This document shows, one piece after another, positions 1 through 11,914 of a DNA stretch of 64,000 nucleotides. Under the pieces are notes generated by a model that had not been told where the DNA came from, ran no database searches, and saw only the letters and a program-made list of their open reading frames with translations. The position numbers and the translations under genes were made by a program. The stretch is from Gerris lacustris (Eukaryota; Arthropoda; Insecta; Hemiptera; Gerridae). Each line of letters begins with the position of its first letter. Position 1 is the stretch's first letter. Location: assembly GCA_951217055.1 (NCBI GenBank), contig OX578283.1, positions 1,116,001 through 1,180,000 of the forward strand, read 5' to 3'.

Positions 1-550
1 AATTTAGCGATCTTTATCACTTCATAACAGTGTCGGTGATCGTTTTACTAAACAAAATATTTAAAAAAGTTGTTTGTCTCATTAAATAGATGAAGTTAGA
101 ATTTTTTCTTGGATTAAGTACGTAGTATTATAATAATATACCTAATATATTGAAAAAAAGCGTCAGCACAGATCAATTTTACTTTTAACAAGACCGAGAT
201 TATATTTTCTATATTTACAAATCGAAGTGACATTTTGACAATATAACAAAAATAAACAAAACAAGTCAAGGAACAGGCTTTCTTAATAACATTTTTCCCC
301 GTCTTTTTGAAGCTTACGGTTACGCGAGCTTTGTGCGTGAACGCTTGGGCGGATAACGTTGCCCCACGAACTCAGCCTGGGCATTGGTAAAATGAACTTG
401 TGTACCAAATTTTAACTAACTAGGTCATCTTTTACTCCAGTTATCGTCATCGGTAGATATTTCGAGACGGTGATTTTGTGACGGTGATTGTGGGTTTTTT
501 CGGATTCACTCCCGGGCTCCAGAACCTGCCAGAAGGAACTTCGTTCCAAA
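1..550 (+). mobile_element. Family A element, copy 1 (cut by window start)
   Basis: Non-autonomous TIR element. The right terminus is the 13-bp GGAACTTCGTTCC at 535-547, the reverse complement of the left terminus seen in copies at 21747, 35542 and 43235. The interior matches those copies, including the motif ACGCTTGGGCGGATAACGTT. No coding capacity. The left part lies outside the window. Confidence 0.75.
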
Positions 551-989
551 AGTTGTTTTAGAAAGTCTGTCCGTTGTTGGAGGAGCCTCAAGTGTAGGAC
601 GGATTTTTAATGAAATTTTGCATACACGTTCAGAAAATATGTAAAGGGCAAAGCCGAATCTAAAATATTTTAGGAAAGCTGTGTAAACCTTATGCTATCA
701 AAGCAGAAATTTGTGTCTAGCGGTTCTTTCCCCCACCAACAATCTATCAGACTAAGCCATAGCATTATAGAGTCTCACGAGGAGTCCCATCTTAGATCTA
801 GAGATGGGTACACAACATACATCAATATCCCACCCAAATAACAAATACAATAAATATATTACCCCCTGTAACCATAGTACACTTTATTTCAATGCCCAAA
901 TTCCCTTTACAAAAGCTGAACCCGAGGAGAAATTAAAAAATAAATAATGTCACTAGAATAGGGGGGCGATCCCCTTAAGGAAAAATGTT
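551..989. other. Intronic sequence, no assignable feature
   Basis: Mixed-composition sequence with a short stretch resembling the family C core around 580-650, but no gene, array or element boundary that I can support. Confidence 0.4.
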
Positions 990-1533
990 TTTCTCAAATA
1001 CGAATCAAACAATTTTAGGTCTCTGATATCAAAAAGTCCAAGACAGAAATCCATTTCAGACATCAGGGAACATGTTTGGTTCCGTGTCTGTCTGTCGGTA
1101 TGTCGTTCAATGTTTGCGAACCAACATATCTTAAAAACTACACATCTGATTTAAATGAAATTTGGATGATAGGTCATAATTAGCTCATTGGTCCCATATA
1201 AGTTTCAACCTTCTGCGCTAATTTGTTTCTCTTCCACTTGCGCACAAACATATACATTTATTTGCACCTATAGCCTCAAAAATACTTATCTGATTTGTAT
1301 GAAACTTTTATAGTTAATTGAAAGTAGTCCGCAGATAGCCCTAGATTCATTTGAACAGTCTGCGCTCTTTAACTTTTGCTAAATTGATACTTATGTTAAA
1401 ATCCAAACAATTTTGACAGATTAAAAAAACGGGGGAAACAATTAGACAATAACGGCTCGTAAAACTATAAAATCAATAAAGTACGTGATTGGATGCGAGG
1501 AAGCTATGTGCCACACCAATTGGCAGTATATTT
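990..1533 (-). mobile_element. Family B element, copy 1
   Basis: Reverse-oriented B copy. It ends at the family's defining terminus (GTGCCACACCAATTGGCAG at about 1509-1527). The opposite end, with its GCTTCCG...CGGAAGC hairpin, is missing. It faces the forward B copy at 3843 in an inverted arrangement. Confidence 0.7.
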
Positions 1534-1638
1534 TTAAAAAAACTAATATATTCTATAACTTGCTTTGATGATGTGTGCACAGTTATTATCGTAATTTGTT
1601 TCAAATTGACTTCTTATTAAATCCTTTATATTAACTTC

Positions 1639-1752
1639 ACTTTTGTGTTTGTTTGTTTGTTTGTTTGTTGTGTTTGTTTGTTGTGTTTGTTATGTTTGTT
1701 TGTTGTGTATGTTTGTTATGTTTGTTTGTTGTGTTTGTTTGTTATGTTTGTG
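1639..1752. repeat. Imperfect TTTG/TGTT microsatellite
   Basis: Runs of GTTT and TGTGTTTGT for about 110 bp with interruptions by ATG. A simple-sequence tract. Confidence 0.9.
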
Positions 1753-1992
1753 GCTTGTCAACATGTTTAGAGGGCTGATTAACCCTCATGCGGTCCAATG
1801 TAGCTGAATCTTGCCACATAGACTCTGGGTTTGTCATTGAAAATAATGAATTCTGAACTAATATTGTCTCTGCTTTAGTTTGTTTTTTCACTCATATTAT
1901 ATGAAAGCTCTTTTTCTTGCTTTTGTTTAAGCGGAGAAACAACATTTAGGTTTGTAATATCATTATGAGCACATAGAGATGTAAATGAAAAA

Positions 1993-2030
<38 letters not shown>

Positions 2031-2777
2031 CCAAGCCCCTCGTTTTTTTCAGATGCATTTTTTTAACTAATTTTTAATATATTAAGAGCTTAACTATTGA
2101 GAATGGTTATTTAACTCTGATATAAGAAACAAAATTTTTCCAAGTATGGTTACACAACTTGCACAATATCATTGAAATGATATTGTCCTCGGATATTGGC
2201 TCCGGTTAATAAAAAAATTAATTTAATTTTTAAAATGTAGCCATCAGTTCATCCACTAATGGTTAGGGTGAAACTAACTTTTATTAAAAAAATCACTATA
2301 ATTTGAAGTCCAGTTTGTTTAATGAGTTCAAATAGAATTGCATAATATGATTTATTGTATACAATAATTATATTTATAATCTTATTGACATATAAAATAC
2401 TGTAAACTAGTACTATTACTAAACTAATTACTAAACTATTACTAAACTATTACTAAACTACTAGTACTATTACTAAAATTTGAGTAAATGTTTACGGTGT
2501 AAAATCAAAAAGTTGGCAATAAAAATCAGTTATGGAGATCCACATTCTCGTATGATCGAGATTGTTATGACAAGTATTTTTTTTTTTTTTTCTTTTTTTT
2601 CATAAAAAATATTTTATATTCATATTGAATGTTAACAAAGTCTATACGACATTATATTTACATTGCATTTTGAAAGGTAAATATTAATTAAAGGTATTTT
2701 GAAGACGAGCAACTGCCTTTTATGTTAAAAGTATACCTTCTTTATCATTGGTGAAAAAAAAAAACATGAAAAAACAC
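1753..2777. other. AT-rich intronic stretch
   Basis: Holds a T26-class homopolymer near 1999-2024, a short tandem of TACTAAACTAT around 2400-2475, and a T-run near 2577-2600. A 15-base stretch at 1973-1987 is inverted at 3783-3795. No gene seen. Confidence 0.5.
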
Positions 2778-3758
2778 GTCGATGGTGTTACGCCAAAAGG
2801 GCCAATCTGCATTTTGTATTTGAATTCTAAAACTTGAAAAGCTATAATGACAAATTAATAGTTGAATGCCTTATTTATATTTTTATTCATCTATATATAT
2901 AAAAGTCAACGTATGTGTGTGTGTGTGTGTGTGTTTGTTCTTTATACAAATCTACAGTTTTAGTCCGATCTCGATCAAAAAATGCACACTTGACCTTCAA
3001 AGGAAGAAGAAATCACTTTCTACATGAATTATGGAAATTTAAATTTTGGTACACAGGGGACAGGGTACAGTAATGAATACGGGGTCAAAGGACTGAATAC
3101 CCTTTATGATGCATATCGTTGAAAAGCTCTATAAGATTACATTAATTGTTGTTATGTACAGTTTTGTCATATGTATTTTCATTTAAGAGGGAGTAATATA
3201 GCTATATCTTATATAAAAAGAAGAGGGTCTGTATGAGGTTATGTCTTTTATACAAATCTACAGTTTTATACAAATTTGACAAATATTTACTTACTTTCCC
3301 TTCAAAGCAAGAGGGAGGTCACTGTCATGAATTTTTGTAATTTAAATTTTGGTACAAAGGGGTACGGTGTAAAAATGTCGAAGTAATGGATTCCCTTCCA
3401 TGGGGGGGGGGGGGCAAATTTAGGATATTTGAAAATTAACTCATCAAAGAGGAGGGGGTATAGAAATAGGTGGGAGAGATAGAATCTAGATATTCTTGCA
3501 TAGTAAAATAATTTATAATGTTTCATTATGGTTGTTTATAAACTTATCTAATTATAATAACACTCCGTAGCGAAGCACGGGTACCCAGCTAGTTTAAAAT
3601 ATATTTGGCTACCAAATTAATAAGTCAAAATAACCAAATTTATTTTATTAATTATAAATAAAAAAATGATATTAGTTGTAGATTGGCCCTTGTAGATTTA
3701 TTCAGATTGGCCCTTGTAGATTTATTCAGATTGGCCCTTTTGGCGCAACACCAACGAC
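2778..3758. mobile_element. TIR element split by a Helitron
   Basis: About 30-bp inverted termini: GTCGATGGTGTTACGCC at 2778 and its near-complement GGCGCAACACCAACGAC ending at 3758. The match continues inward through AAAAGGGCCAATCT. The right end carries two extra tandem copies of a 24-bp piece (3684-3731). The Helitron at 2890-3592 lies inside. Unclassified; no clear target duplication. Confidence 0.6.
2890..3592 (+). mobile_element. Non-autonomous Helitron (703 bp)
   Basis: Starts with TCTATATATATAAAAG, ends with CTAG, and sits between A (2889) and T (3593), as expected for rolling-circle Helitrons. The 3' end carries CGAAGCACGGGTACCCAG, able to form the short terminal hairpin. The interior has a GT microsatellite and a G12 run near 3403. 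No Rep/helicase coding. Related sequence lies at 33802-34968. Confidence 0.8.
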
Positions 3759-3842
3759 ATTTTAAGTTAGAAGTTAGTTTTGTTTACATCTCTATGAGCA
3801 CACTTAAGGTCACGTTCATTAAATTCAATCTTCATTACAAAA

Positions 3843-4427
3843 TAGACTGCCAATCGGTGAGGCACATAGCTTCCTCGCATCCTATCACGTATACTTTATT
3901 GATTTCGTGTTTTTAAATGCCATTCTTAGTCTATTTTGTTTAATTGTTCCCCCCGTTTTTTAATCTATCAAAATTGTTTTGATTTTTTTACATTAACCAA
4001 ATAAAAGTATCAATTTATCAAAAGTTAAAGAGCTCAGATTGTTCAAATTAATCTGGGGCTATCTACGGGTTACTTTCGATAAACTATACAAGTTTCATTC
4101 GAATGAGATAAGTACTTTTAAATGTATGTTTGTGCGCATGTGGAAGAGAAACAAGTATGCGCAGAAGGTTGAAACTTATATGGGACCAACAATGGGCTAA
4201 TTATGACCTACCATATTAATTCATTAAATCGGACGTGTAGTTTTTAAGATATGTTGGTCCGCAAAAATTGAACGACAGACCGACAGACATACACGGAACT
4301 AAAAATGTTTCCTGATGTTTGAAACGGATTTCTGAGATGGAATTTTTGAAATCGGCGACCTAAAATATTCTCGTTCTTCAGAACTATGACGTAGCTTGCG
4401 TTACCTTTGGTAGGCTCGGAAGTAATA
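3843..4427 (+). mobile_element. Family B element, copy 2 (near full length)
   Basis: Begins TAGACTGCCAATCGGTGAGG and ends in the family hairpin (4392-4423). It contains the shared core module (AAATCGGACGTGTAGTTTTT) followed by GACA-type repeats. Non-coding. Confidence 0.75.
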
Positions 4428-4559
4428 GCAATTTATTGTGCTTAGAGACAAACATTATCGCATGTACAAAGTAGCCTCTAAAGTTCGATTAGCATGAAGG
4501 TCTGAGGGTATTATATTATAATATTGGAATAAATGCTGCATAATATAGTCCTCATTTTT

Positions 4560-5166
4560 ACTTTCTCATATAAAGAGAAAGTATTGTGATGGCGCGAAAA
4601 TTCCATTTTGAGATTTTGATGAATTTACACGTTTTGAGGTCCCCTGAGTCCAAAAAAGTGGTTTTTAAAAAATGTCTGTCCGTCGTCTGTCTGTGCAGAC
4701 GCCTGGAGCCTAAACTACTTGGCCGATTTTCACGAAATTTGGCATACATGTTTAGAAAAATCATACCCCGAGGTGAAATCGAGAAATGAATTTTACCTCT
4801 AAATTTGGGGCCGCTACCCCCCAAAAACTCTGAAAAAACGTGAAAAAAAATTATTTCTCGAAAACGGTTCCGACGATTTTAATTAAAAAATTCTAAAATG
4901 TAGTCCATTTAAATAAGAATCTAACGATATAAGCCGTTTTCCCGGGAAAAATCTAGTTCCTGAGAAAATAGCTTAAAACGCGGACGGAGAGAGCCCGGGT
5001 TCGATTCCCTGCCCAGGAGAAGTTATTTTTATGATATATTTTGATGAAATGTTCAATAATAATTAAATGTACATACGAAAACTAATAAATGGAAAACACT
5101 GGGCTATGTAATTATGAGCTCTTATATGAGAAAGTTTGTCTGAGTTGTCTCGGACCGATTTTTTCC
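4560..5166 (+). mobile_element. Family C element, copy 1 (full length)
   Basis: Opens with the hairpin ACTTTCTC-ATATAAA-GAGAAAGT and closes near TTATATGAGAAAGT followed by GTCTCGGACCGATTTTTT, so the termini are inverted copies of each other. Near the 3' end are a tRNA-like A box (TAGTTCCTGAG, 4954) and B box (GGTTCGATTCC, 4998) exactly 44 bases apart, the spacing found in tRNA genes. Further copies lie at 6042, 18474, 52306, 58065 and 60068. Confidence 0.75.
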
Positions 5167-6041
5167 TAGAAATGCAAACAAAGCTATTTAAGTGATTCAT
5201 ATAATCGCTCGGCCTACACTCAATGGGAAACATAGATACACTGATTCCTCGCATGAGGCCCGCGGGGTGAAGGCTACAGTAGTAAATAGACGAGAAATAT
5301 GTCATACTAAACTAACACATTGTCTGACAACTCTCAACTAGGAAACTTACCCATTTGAGAGTTTTAAAGAAAGGCGCCAACAGAATCAACAAGGCTTCAA
5401 AATAAACGCCTTGATGTTACAATACTTAAGCCTTACTCGTCTTCTCCACAATTAATATTAATTTTTTACGGAAACGGAGGGGGTGTATTTAAGGGGGTAC
5501 ATATTTATGTAATTAGCATGGAATAATACGGTTTGGTACGGCGGCGGCCTGGTAAATAAGCGCAGCTTATATAAGGGTCGGAGCGTCACGTACCGACGTC
5601 GCCGTCCGACCCTCTTTAATTTATGAGCCGGTCAAGTCCGGGCCCCTGAATAAATAAAGCGGGCCCTCGCCTTAATACCACCTCGTGTCCCCTCCCTTCA
5701 ATTTACATATAATCGGCAAAACAGTTCTAGAAATAGAGCCGTAATAACCTGGCCGCCATCTTGAGATAACCACTTTGGAAATAGACCGGGCCACAGCATC
5801 GAGTCTGCTCCATACAGTTTCAATTATACTTCGGTAAGGGTTCGACTGGCCAACCCCTAGTAAAATACCGGTCGCTTATATACATCTTCATGAAAATTAA
5901 TTGTGCACATTCCTCCGTTCAAATGGAAAACTAAAATATCAATCGACTGAGGAGCGGGACAAGTAAACCAACAGTCTCCTATAGTTAGGGTATAATTTAT
6001 GAAGGCCAGATCCGGACAGAGGGAACTCCAGGGGGGATTGC
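5167..6041. other. Single-copy, relatively GC-rich stretch with TATA-like motif
   Basis: Not matched elsewhere in the window. A TTATATAAGGG motif near 5567 is followed by CpG-rich sequence (5575-5680) and a GGGCCC palindrome region. It might be a cryptic or alternative promoter or simply unique intron. No coding sequence was recognised. Confidence 0.35.
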
Positions 6042-6595
6042 GGATTTACACGTTTTGAGGTTCCCTGAGTCCAAAAAAGTGGTTTTTAAAAAATGTCTGT
6101 GTGTCGTCTGTCGTCTGTGCAGACGCCTGGAGCCTAAACTAATGGGCCGATTTTGACGAAATTTGGCATAAATGTTCAGAAAAATCATACCCCTAGGCGA
6201 AATCGAGAAATGAATTTTAGCTCTAAATTTGGTTGCGCTACCCCCAAAAACTCTGAAAAAACGTGAAAAACAAATGAATTCTCGAAAACAGTTCTGACGA
6301 TTTTGATTAAAAAATGCCTATAATTTAGCCCATTTAAATACGAATCTAACGATATAAGCCGTTTTCCCGGGAAAAATTTAGTTCCTGAGAAAAAAGCTTA
6401 AAACGCGGACGGAGAGAGCCCGGGTTCGATTCACCGCCCAGGAGATGTTATTTTTATGATAAATATTGATGAAATGTTCAATAATAATTAAATGTACATT
6501 GTACATACGAAAACTAATAAATGGAAAACACTGGGCCAAATAATTTTGACCTCGTATATGAGAAAGTTTGTCTGAGTTGTCTCGGTCCGATTTTT
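6042..6595 (+). mobile_element. Family C element, copy 2 (5' truncated)
   Basis: Matches copy 1 from the CACGTTTTGAGG motif onward but lacks the first 60 bp or so with the hairpin. The internal B box is GGTTCGATTCA. Confidence 0.75.
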
Positions 6596-7953
6596 AATAT
6601 AATATTTGATAATATTTATTTATTAATGTCATATTCAATTTTTCCTAGTCTCCAGGTCCAGGTCCAGGGATGTTTCATTAGTTCTTGCTTCATATACTTT
6701 TCAGATGAACTAAATTTCCTTAGAAAAGGCTTGAAGTAATTTTTGAGGAATTCTGAACATGTCATAATAGAATTTGCTTTAATATCAAGAAGCTCTTTTA
6801 TAACTGACAGAGATAATCATCCTCTTTCAGGCGTCCAAATAGACCCCATCATCGCTTTTGCTGCGTTTTCCGTTCATCTTAGTAAAATTCGGACAAGTCT
6901 CAAATCAGGATGCTAAACCGGACTGATGACTGACGTTTCAAATCCGGACTGTCCAGACGAAATCTGAACGTATGGTAACCCTACCTGTAGTATATTATAT
7001 CGTTTTAGTTGCAAAGAAGAAAACATGCGGCAGGTTTAGGAGCACTTCTTCACCAAGCTTGTCCAGTTGTCATCCTTCGGGGCATGCAGATAACCACTTC
7101 ACTTTATTCCATCCACCAAAGCCCCGTTACAATGGGGTAGCTGGTTCAAACAATGGAAAGCTTATGAATCTGCGTCACATAGTATCGATATGATAACGTG
7201 ATTAGGGCCGGAGCTGATATGATAGCGGAGGGAAAGAGGCTGCAGTTGTTCCATCGTGTTTGAACCGGTTGCATTCCACCTGCAACCGTTTCACGCAATT
7301 CCGATTCACTTATTTCAATCGATTTCCTAAAATAATCTGACATATATCTTAGTGCAACGGAAGTACGTGAGAAACGAAAGCGATCCTTGCTGTTCAGCGC
7401 CCAGGTTAATCTTCACATTCAGCTTCTGCTCTTTGCATCAGAACAGCAGGTACACATCGAGACTACGCTTATTCTACAGGTGTTTTAAATTCTATAGTGA
7501 CACCTTTCTTTGTGAGGTCTTAATTGGTTGTATGTGTATAATAGATCCAATGTGATTCTGTCGAGTAATTTTGAAGCAGGACGATTTTTGCAGTCGTCAA
7601 TAAAGCTATACCCGGTTTACGACTGATGCAGTAGATCTATCGGGCTTAAAATTTCGGAAATCACGCAACTTAAATTTGCCGCTATCACAAACATAAATGT
7701 CCATTTAGTGGTGTTATATTTGAAAAGAAATGGGAAAATATACACGGTGTCGATGCCGTGTTTGTTTAACAAACGATTCTTGTATCTCAACAAACCAATA
7801 TCTGTTGGACTCGGGCCAATGAATTTTCTAGTTGATGTTTGGAGCACACACACAGCTGCGGCTCCGTGTAGAAACACACGAGGACCCGACACAGCCAATC
7901 TCTCCCTATAAACTTGAGAAATAACAGCGTTGATGGAGCTCATCTTAATAAAT
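6596..7953. other. Intronic sequence with one hAT-like terminus
   Basis: Around 6890-6990 the sequence reads like one end of a GGGTTACCATACG-type hAT element, with repeated CCGGACT motifs; the partner end is not visible. The rest (7000-7950) contains short ORFs on both strands, such as one of 108 codons at 7617-7943 on the minus strand. I do not recognise any of them and would not call them genes. Confidence 0.35.
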
Positions 7954-8147
7954 AAAAAGAAACTGTCTCTCCACGCAATATAATACTTGTATAATTTACC
8001 AAAGCAGCTTTCGGCTTTTATAAAGCCATCATCAGAGCCGATTCCAGTAGAACTAGAGTTGCATTATATATAAAGAAAATATGTATTAGGCGAGTCATAT
8101 ATCGGAAACTAACGTGAGACTGAAATATTTTCTTTATATATTATATA

Positions 8148-9805
8148 CGGGTGACTGGCATTATATGTGAAAAAATGAAGTAGGTTGTTCTACGTCTTAT
8201 GGGCCACAAAAAACGCTATATAAACCATGGGTCAAATCTTAAACGTTTTCCCGCAAGGTCAAATTTTATGATTTTTTTAAGATCGTATACCTATTCTTAT
8301 AAAAACACTAATTGCTCCAAAAGTATAAAAGCTAGAACAAAATGTATGGTATCGTTGTAAAGCTGACAAATTTGTCAATAAGGAAAATGTAATTTTAATA
8401 TTCATGCCCTCAAATTACATGACAAACAATGTATACAAATTTTATATTTAAGAAAAAAATTAAAAAATCAATTGCTTTGCGGTTCTATTACTTGGTAAAG
8501 AACCGAGCTTAAACATTTCGGACGTCAGGAAAAACTTCCTTATTTACTAACGTTTCAATCGATATTAATATTATTACCCATTCATTGGATGGAATATTTA
8601 TTAAACTTCACTGAAAGTAAAAAAGTCCAGTCATGCACCATGACTTAATGAGCGAATTTTCAAAGAAATCTGCGTTTTATTGGCTTATGACAATGTAGGA
8701 AAATTTTGGTTTAGAATTTGCTCGGGTGAAAAAAAAAATTGGTACACAGGGGTACGGGGTACAAAAGTCAAAATAGTATTTACCCTTCAAGATGAATGTC
8801 ATTGGAAAGCTCTTTAAGAGTACAGTAATTGTTGTTATTTACACTTTTATCATATTTTCACATAAAAGGGGGGTAAAATGGAAAAAACACGTTTTTTGAC
8901 CCTATATGGTCAAAATTTGACCCCTAAATGGACTCCGAAAATTCTGGCCAACGAACTCATCCTTTCTTTTGATATTATTGACATTTTAAAATTTGTTTGA
9001 AATTTTTAAGTACATCCTAAGGGGAGATATCGTCTGGAGTGACACATATATACATATATACATACATATATACATACATACATAAAAAAAAGTGTTAAAT
9101 TATAGGAATCGATTCAGAATGGTCTAAAACGGATTTCCATGGAAAATTTTTTCAAAAATTCGCATTACAAAAATTTTGAAGCCATTGCAATAGCGTAATT
9201 TTCTTTGAAAATTCGCTAAAAGAAACGTGTTTATTGTTGCAATTCTTGACTTACAGGTGAGTAAATAATTAAAATCAAGCAAGGTTGGTTTAGTATACTC
9301 ATCTTTGTGCCAACAATAGCAACAATAAACATGTTCTTTTTCACTTTCAACGAAGTTTACTAAACATTCCGCCTTATGAATGGGTAATAATATTAATATT
9401 GATCAAAACGTTAGTCAATAAGGAAGTTTTTCCTGAAGTCCGAAAAGTTTGAGCTCAGTTCTTTACCAAGATATGGGACCTCAAAAAAATATTTTAAAAA
9501 TGTTTTTCTTAAAAATAAAATTTGTATAACATTTTTTTCATATAATTTGAAGGCATTAAAATTAAAATTACATGTTTCTTATAGGAAATTTTGTCAGCTT
9601 TACAACGGTGCTAAACATTATATTCTAGCTTTTATACTTTTGGTGCAATATGCATTTTTATGAGCAAAGGTATGTAATCTTATATAAATCATGAAATTTG
9701 ATTTTGTGGGTGAACGGTTAAGATTTGAGCCATGGCTGTTTTTTGTAGCCCTTGAGGCGTAGAACAACCTACTTCATTTTTTCACATATATTGCCGGTCA
9801 CCCTG
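8148..9805. mobile_element. TA-flanked fold-back element (mariner-type ends) holding J1
   Basis: Left end CGGGTGACTGG (ancestrally CAGGGTGACCGG), right end CCGGTCACCCTG, each bordered by TA. The two arms are several hundred bp and mirror one another (e.g. GTGAAAAAATGAAGTAGG on the left and its complement on the right). The loop is near 9240-9320. TA borders and a CAGGGTG start point to the IS630/Tc1/mariner group. No transposase was recognised. Element J1 (8624-9222) interrupts the left arm. Confidence 0.7.
8624..9222 (+). mobile_element. Family J element, copy 1
   Basis: A non-coding element of about 600 bp recurring at 19745 and 40660. Near its ends are GCGAATTTTCAAAGAAA and its reverse complement. 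The interior has a CATA/TATA microsatellite. A short AAAAG on both sides may be the target duplication. It sits in the left arm of the fold-back, whose right arm preserves the uninterrupted target. Confidence 0.75.
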
Positions 9806-10109
9806 TATATCATGTAACTCTAGTTCTACTGAAATCAACACTGATGATGGCTTTATAAAAGCCGAAAGCTGCTTTGGTAAATTAAACAAGTATTTTGTTC
9901 CATGGAGAGACTGTTTCTTTATATTTATCTCCCTAAAAACATTGACCGACTCACTGACAGCCCCTCCATCCCTCAATACTCACTTAAGTACGGTAAACGT
10001 TCTAGGAAGCCCTATTAATTCCTAATTTTGCTAAATTAAAGTAACTTGACAAGCGATACCGAGCTTCCATTGGAAGCTCGGTTAGAATTTTACCATGTAA
10101 GATTATATA

Positions 10110-10493
10110 ATGAAAATTAAAAGAAGCAAGACCGATATTACGGTCCAAGGCACCGCACCAGCGCTTGCAAGAAAAAAGTATATTTCTAGCAGAGGATTTG
10201 TTGGTATCTCAGAGAAAAACAGGGGGAAGGAACTGAAGGAAGAAACGAAGGTTTTAGTCATAGACAAGTCTCAAGCGGAGGCTGAAGTTACATCAACGCT
10301 ACCAACAGGTAATGTCGCCATCGACTTGACATCGCCTAATGACAGTTGTTGGTACTTTTCATCTATAAGATTTACAGGGTGTTTGGTCGAAAATGTAACA
10401 AACGAAGAGGGCAGATTCTACTCATCCAAAAACCAAAACCAAGGTTGGTTTGGAGGCGCCATGGTGACAGGTAGGAGGCATGCCGACACTTAG
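10110..10493 (+). CDS. Unrecognised 127-codon ORF
   Basis: Open from ATG at 10110 to a stop at 10491. It is charged at the N-terminus, and the C-terminus runs into the 19-bp tandem array. No domain is recognised. A CAG-GTAATG donor-like site sits at about 10306. It could be an exon fragment, part of an unrecognised element, or chance. The surrounding 9927-10109 holds nothing assignable. Confidence 0.2.
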   Translation: MKIKRSKTDITVQGTAPALARKKYISSRGFVGISEKNRGKELKEETKVLVIDKSQAEAEVTSTLPTGNVAIDLTSPNDSCWYFSSIRFTGCLVENVTNEEGRFYSSKNQNQGWFGGAMVTGRRHADT

Positions 10494-10617
10494 GAGGCAG
10501 GCTGACAGGTAGGAGGCATGCTGACAGGTAGGAGGCATGCTGACAGGTAGGAGGCATGCTGACAGGTAGGAGGCATGCTGACAGGTTGGTGGCATGCTGA
10601 CAGGTAGAAGAGGAGGA
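10466..10617. repeat. 19-bp tandem array
   Basis: About seven copies of GACAGGTAGGAGGCATGCT. The last copies merge into the left arm of the adjoining inverted repeat. Confidence 0.85.
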
Positions 10618-10739
10618 TTGTACACGAAGGTGGAGGGATTTCATTGTCTAATCTCAATAACAAAGAGGAATGTTGACATAAGACAATGAAATCCCTTCCC
10701 TTCGTGTACAATCCTCCTCTTCTACCTGTCAGCATGCCT
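10591..10739. repeat. Snapback inverted repeat (59-bp arms, 31-bp loop)
   Basis: The left arm 10591-10649 is nearly perfectly complementary to 10681-10739, with one short mismatch region. The outer ends use the same GCATGC/ACAGG sequence as the 19-bp array, so array and hairpin share an origin. Confidence 0.85.
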
Positions 10740-11734
10740 CCCTTCAATCCCCTGGATAGAGAGTAGGTGTCTGAGGATGATTGTTAAATTAAAAAGGACT
10801 AAATAAAAATTGTATTTTTAAAAAAAAAAAAAAAAAAAAAACATTCATAAAGAACATAATGAAAGAACACATCCGAATAAACAATGTGCGGTTTGACAGG
10901 TTAATTGGATGGATGGGCTTGCAATCATTGGCTCAAACTAACAATGTCTGGCGTGATGGGGCTGAGTTTTAAACGCAAATCATCCTCAACGCAGGAAAGT
11001 CTGTTTCTATACTTGGTTTTGAGGTATATAAGGGATGAATAGAATCCTAACAACCGCAAATATTTTTATGCGGCGCGAACCACTGGACACGATCCCGCGT
11101 ACCTAAGTTTGGGAACCGCTGGTATAGACTATAGACGATGTTATAGCAACGTAATATCGAGTGACATCTATACGACTCGGACTCTTGCTCTCGAGAGTCT
11201 GTAAGAGACGGACTCCTTGTTTCGAGTTCGAGTATTTAGTTATTTAGACCGACTCGACACGATTTAAATATGAGAGCATTTAAAAACTGAACGGGAAGCC
11301 CTGTATGTGGACGGTGCAGCTCGTTTATAGTGAAGGTCGTTTCGGAGGACGACTCTGTGTTTACATTTCATTTCATCGAGACACAAGAGCAAAACTAAGC
11401 TAAATAATTAAGCACCTCGGTGCTTGAAACAATGTCAAGTCTCCTCACAGCCCTCTACTAGTAGTTCTCTTATTGCAGGGTTGTTTCAATTACAAACCCG
11501 TGAGGAACCCAGCGCGGTGCCTCATTTTATGTCCCTATATTGCATGTCACTGAGTCATTGCTGAGAACCATATTCGGTCAAAGTTAGTTATGAAAGAGAA
11601 TAAAACTAAATTTTTATAAGCAAGTATTTAGGACAACTCGGCGTAATTAAACCACCCAATACAAATTCATGTATTTCACTTGATTATTAATTATTAATAA
11701 TTCAGTAGTTCTCTTAAATTTTTATTAATGTTTA
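10740..11734. other. Unique intronic sequence
   Basis: Contains an A-run near 10819-10840 and CTCGAG-rich sequence around 11160-11240. No element ends or coding features that I can support. Confidence 0.4.
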
Positions 11735-11866
11735 TTGCTTCCGAGCTTACCGAAGGTAACGGAAGCATTGTGTTCACTTTTGAGAACGAAAATGTTTTAT
11801 GCCTCTGATTTGAAAAAATCCAAGACAGAAATCCGTTTCAGACATCAGGGAACATTTTTGGTCTCG

Positions 11867-11914
<48 letters not shown>

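Larger units (their letters stand above)
7954..9926. repeat. Outer inverted repeat around a fold-back transposon
   Basis: The arms at about 7954-8066 and 9814-9926 are inverted copies (GAAACTGTCTCTCCA against TGGAGAGACTGTTTC). Both contain CAGCTTTCGGCTTTTATAAAG or its complement. They enclose the TA-flanked fold-back at 8148-9805. Confidence 0.7.

Noticed and set aside
4990..5020. A functional tRNA gene in family C
   Set aside because: Boxes and spacing fit, but acceptor and anticodon stems do not pair.
7617..7943. 108-codon ORF on the minus strand
   Set aside because: No recognisable domain, and an overlapping ORF on the other strand. Length is within chance expectation.
10372..10747. Repetitive Cys/Pro-rich minus-strand ORFs
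   Set aside because: They read through the 19-bp tandem array.
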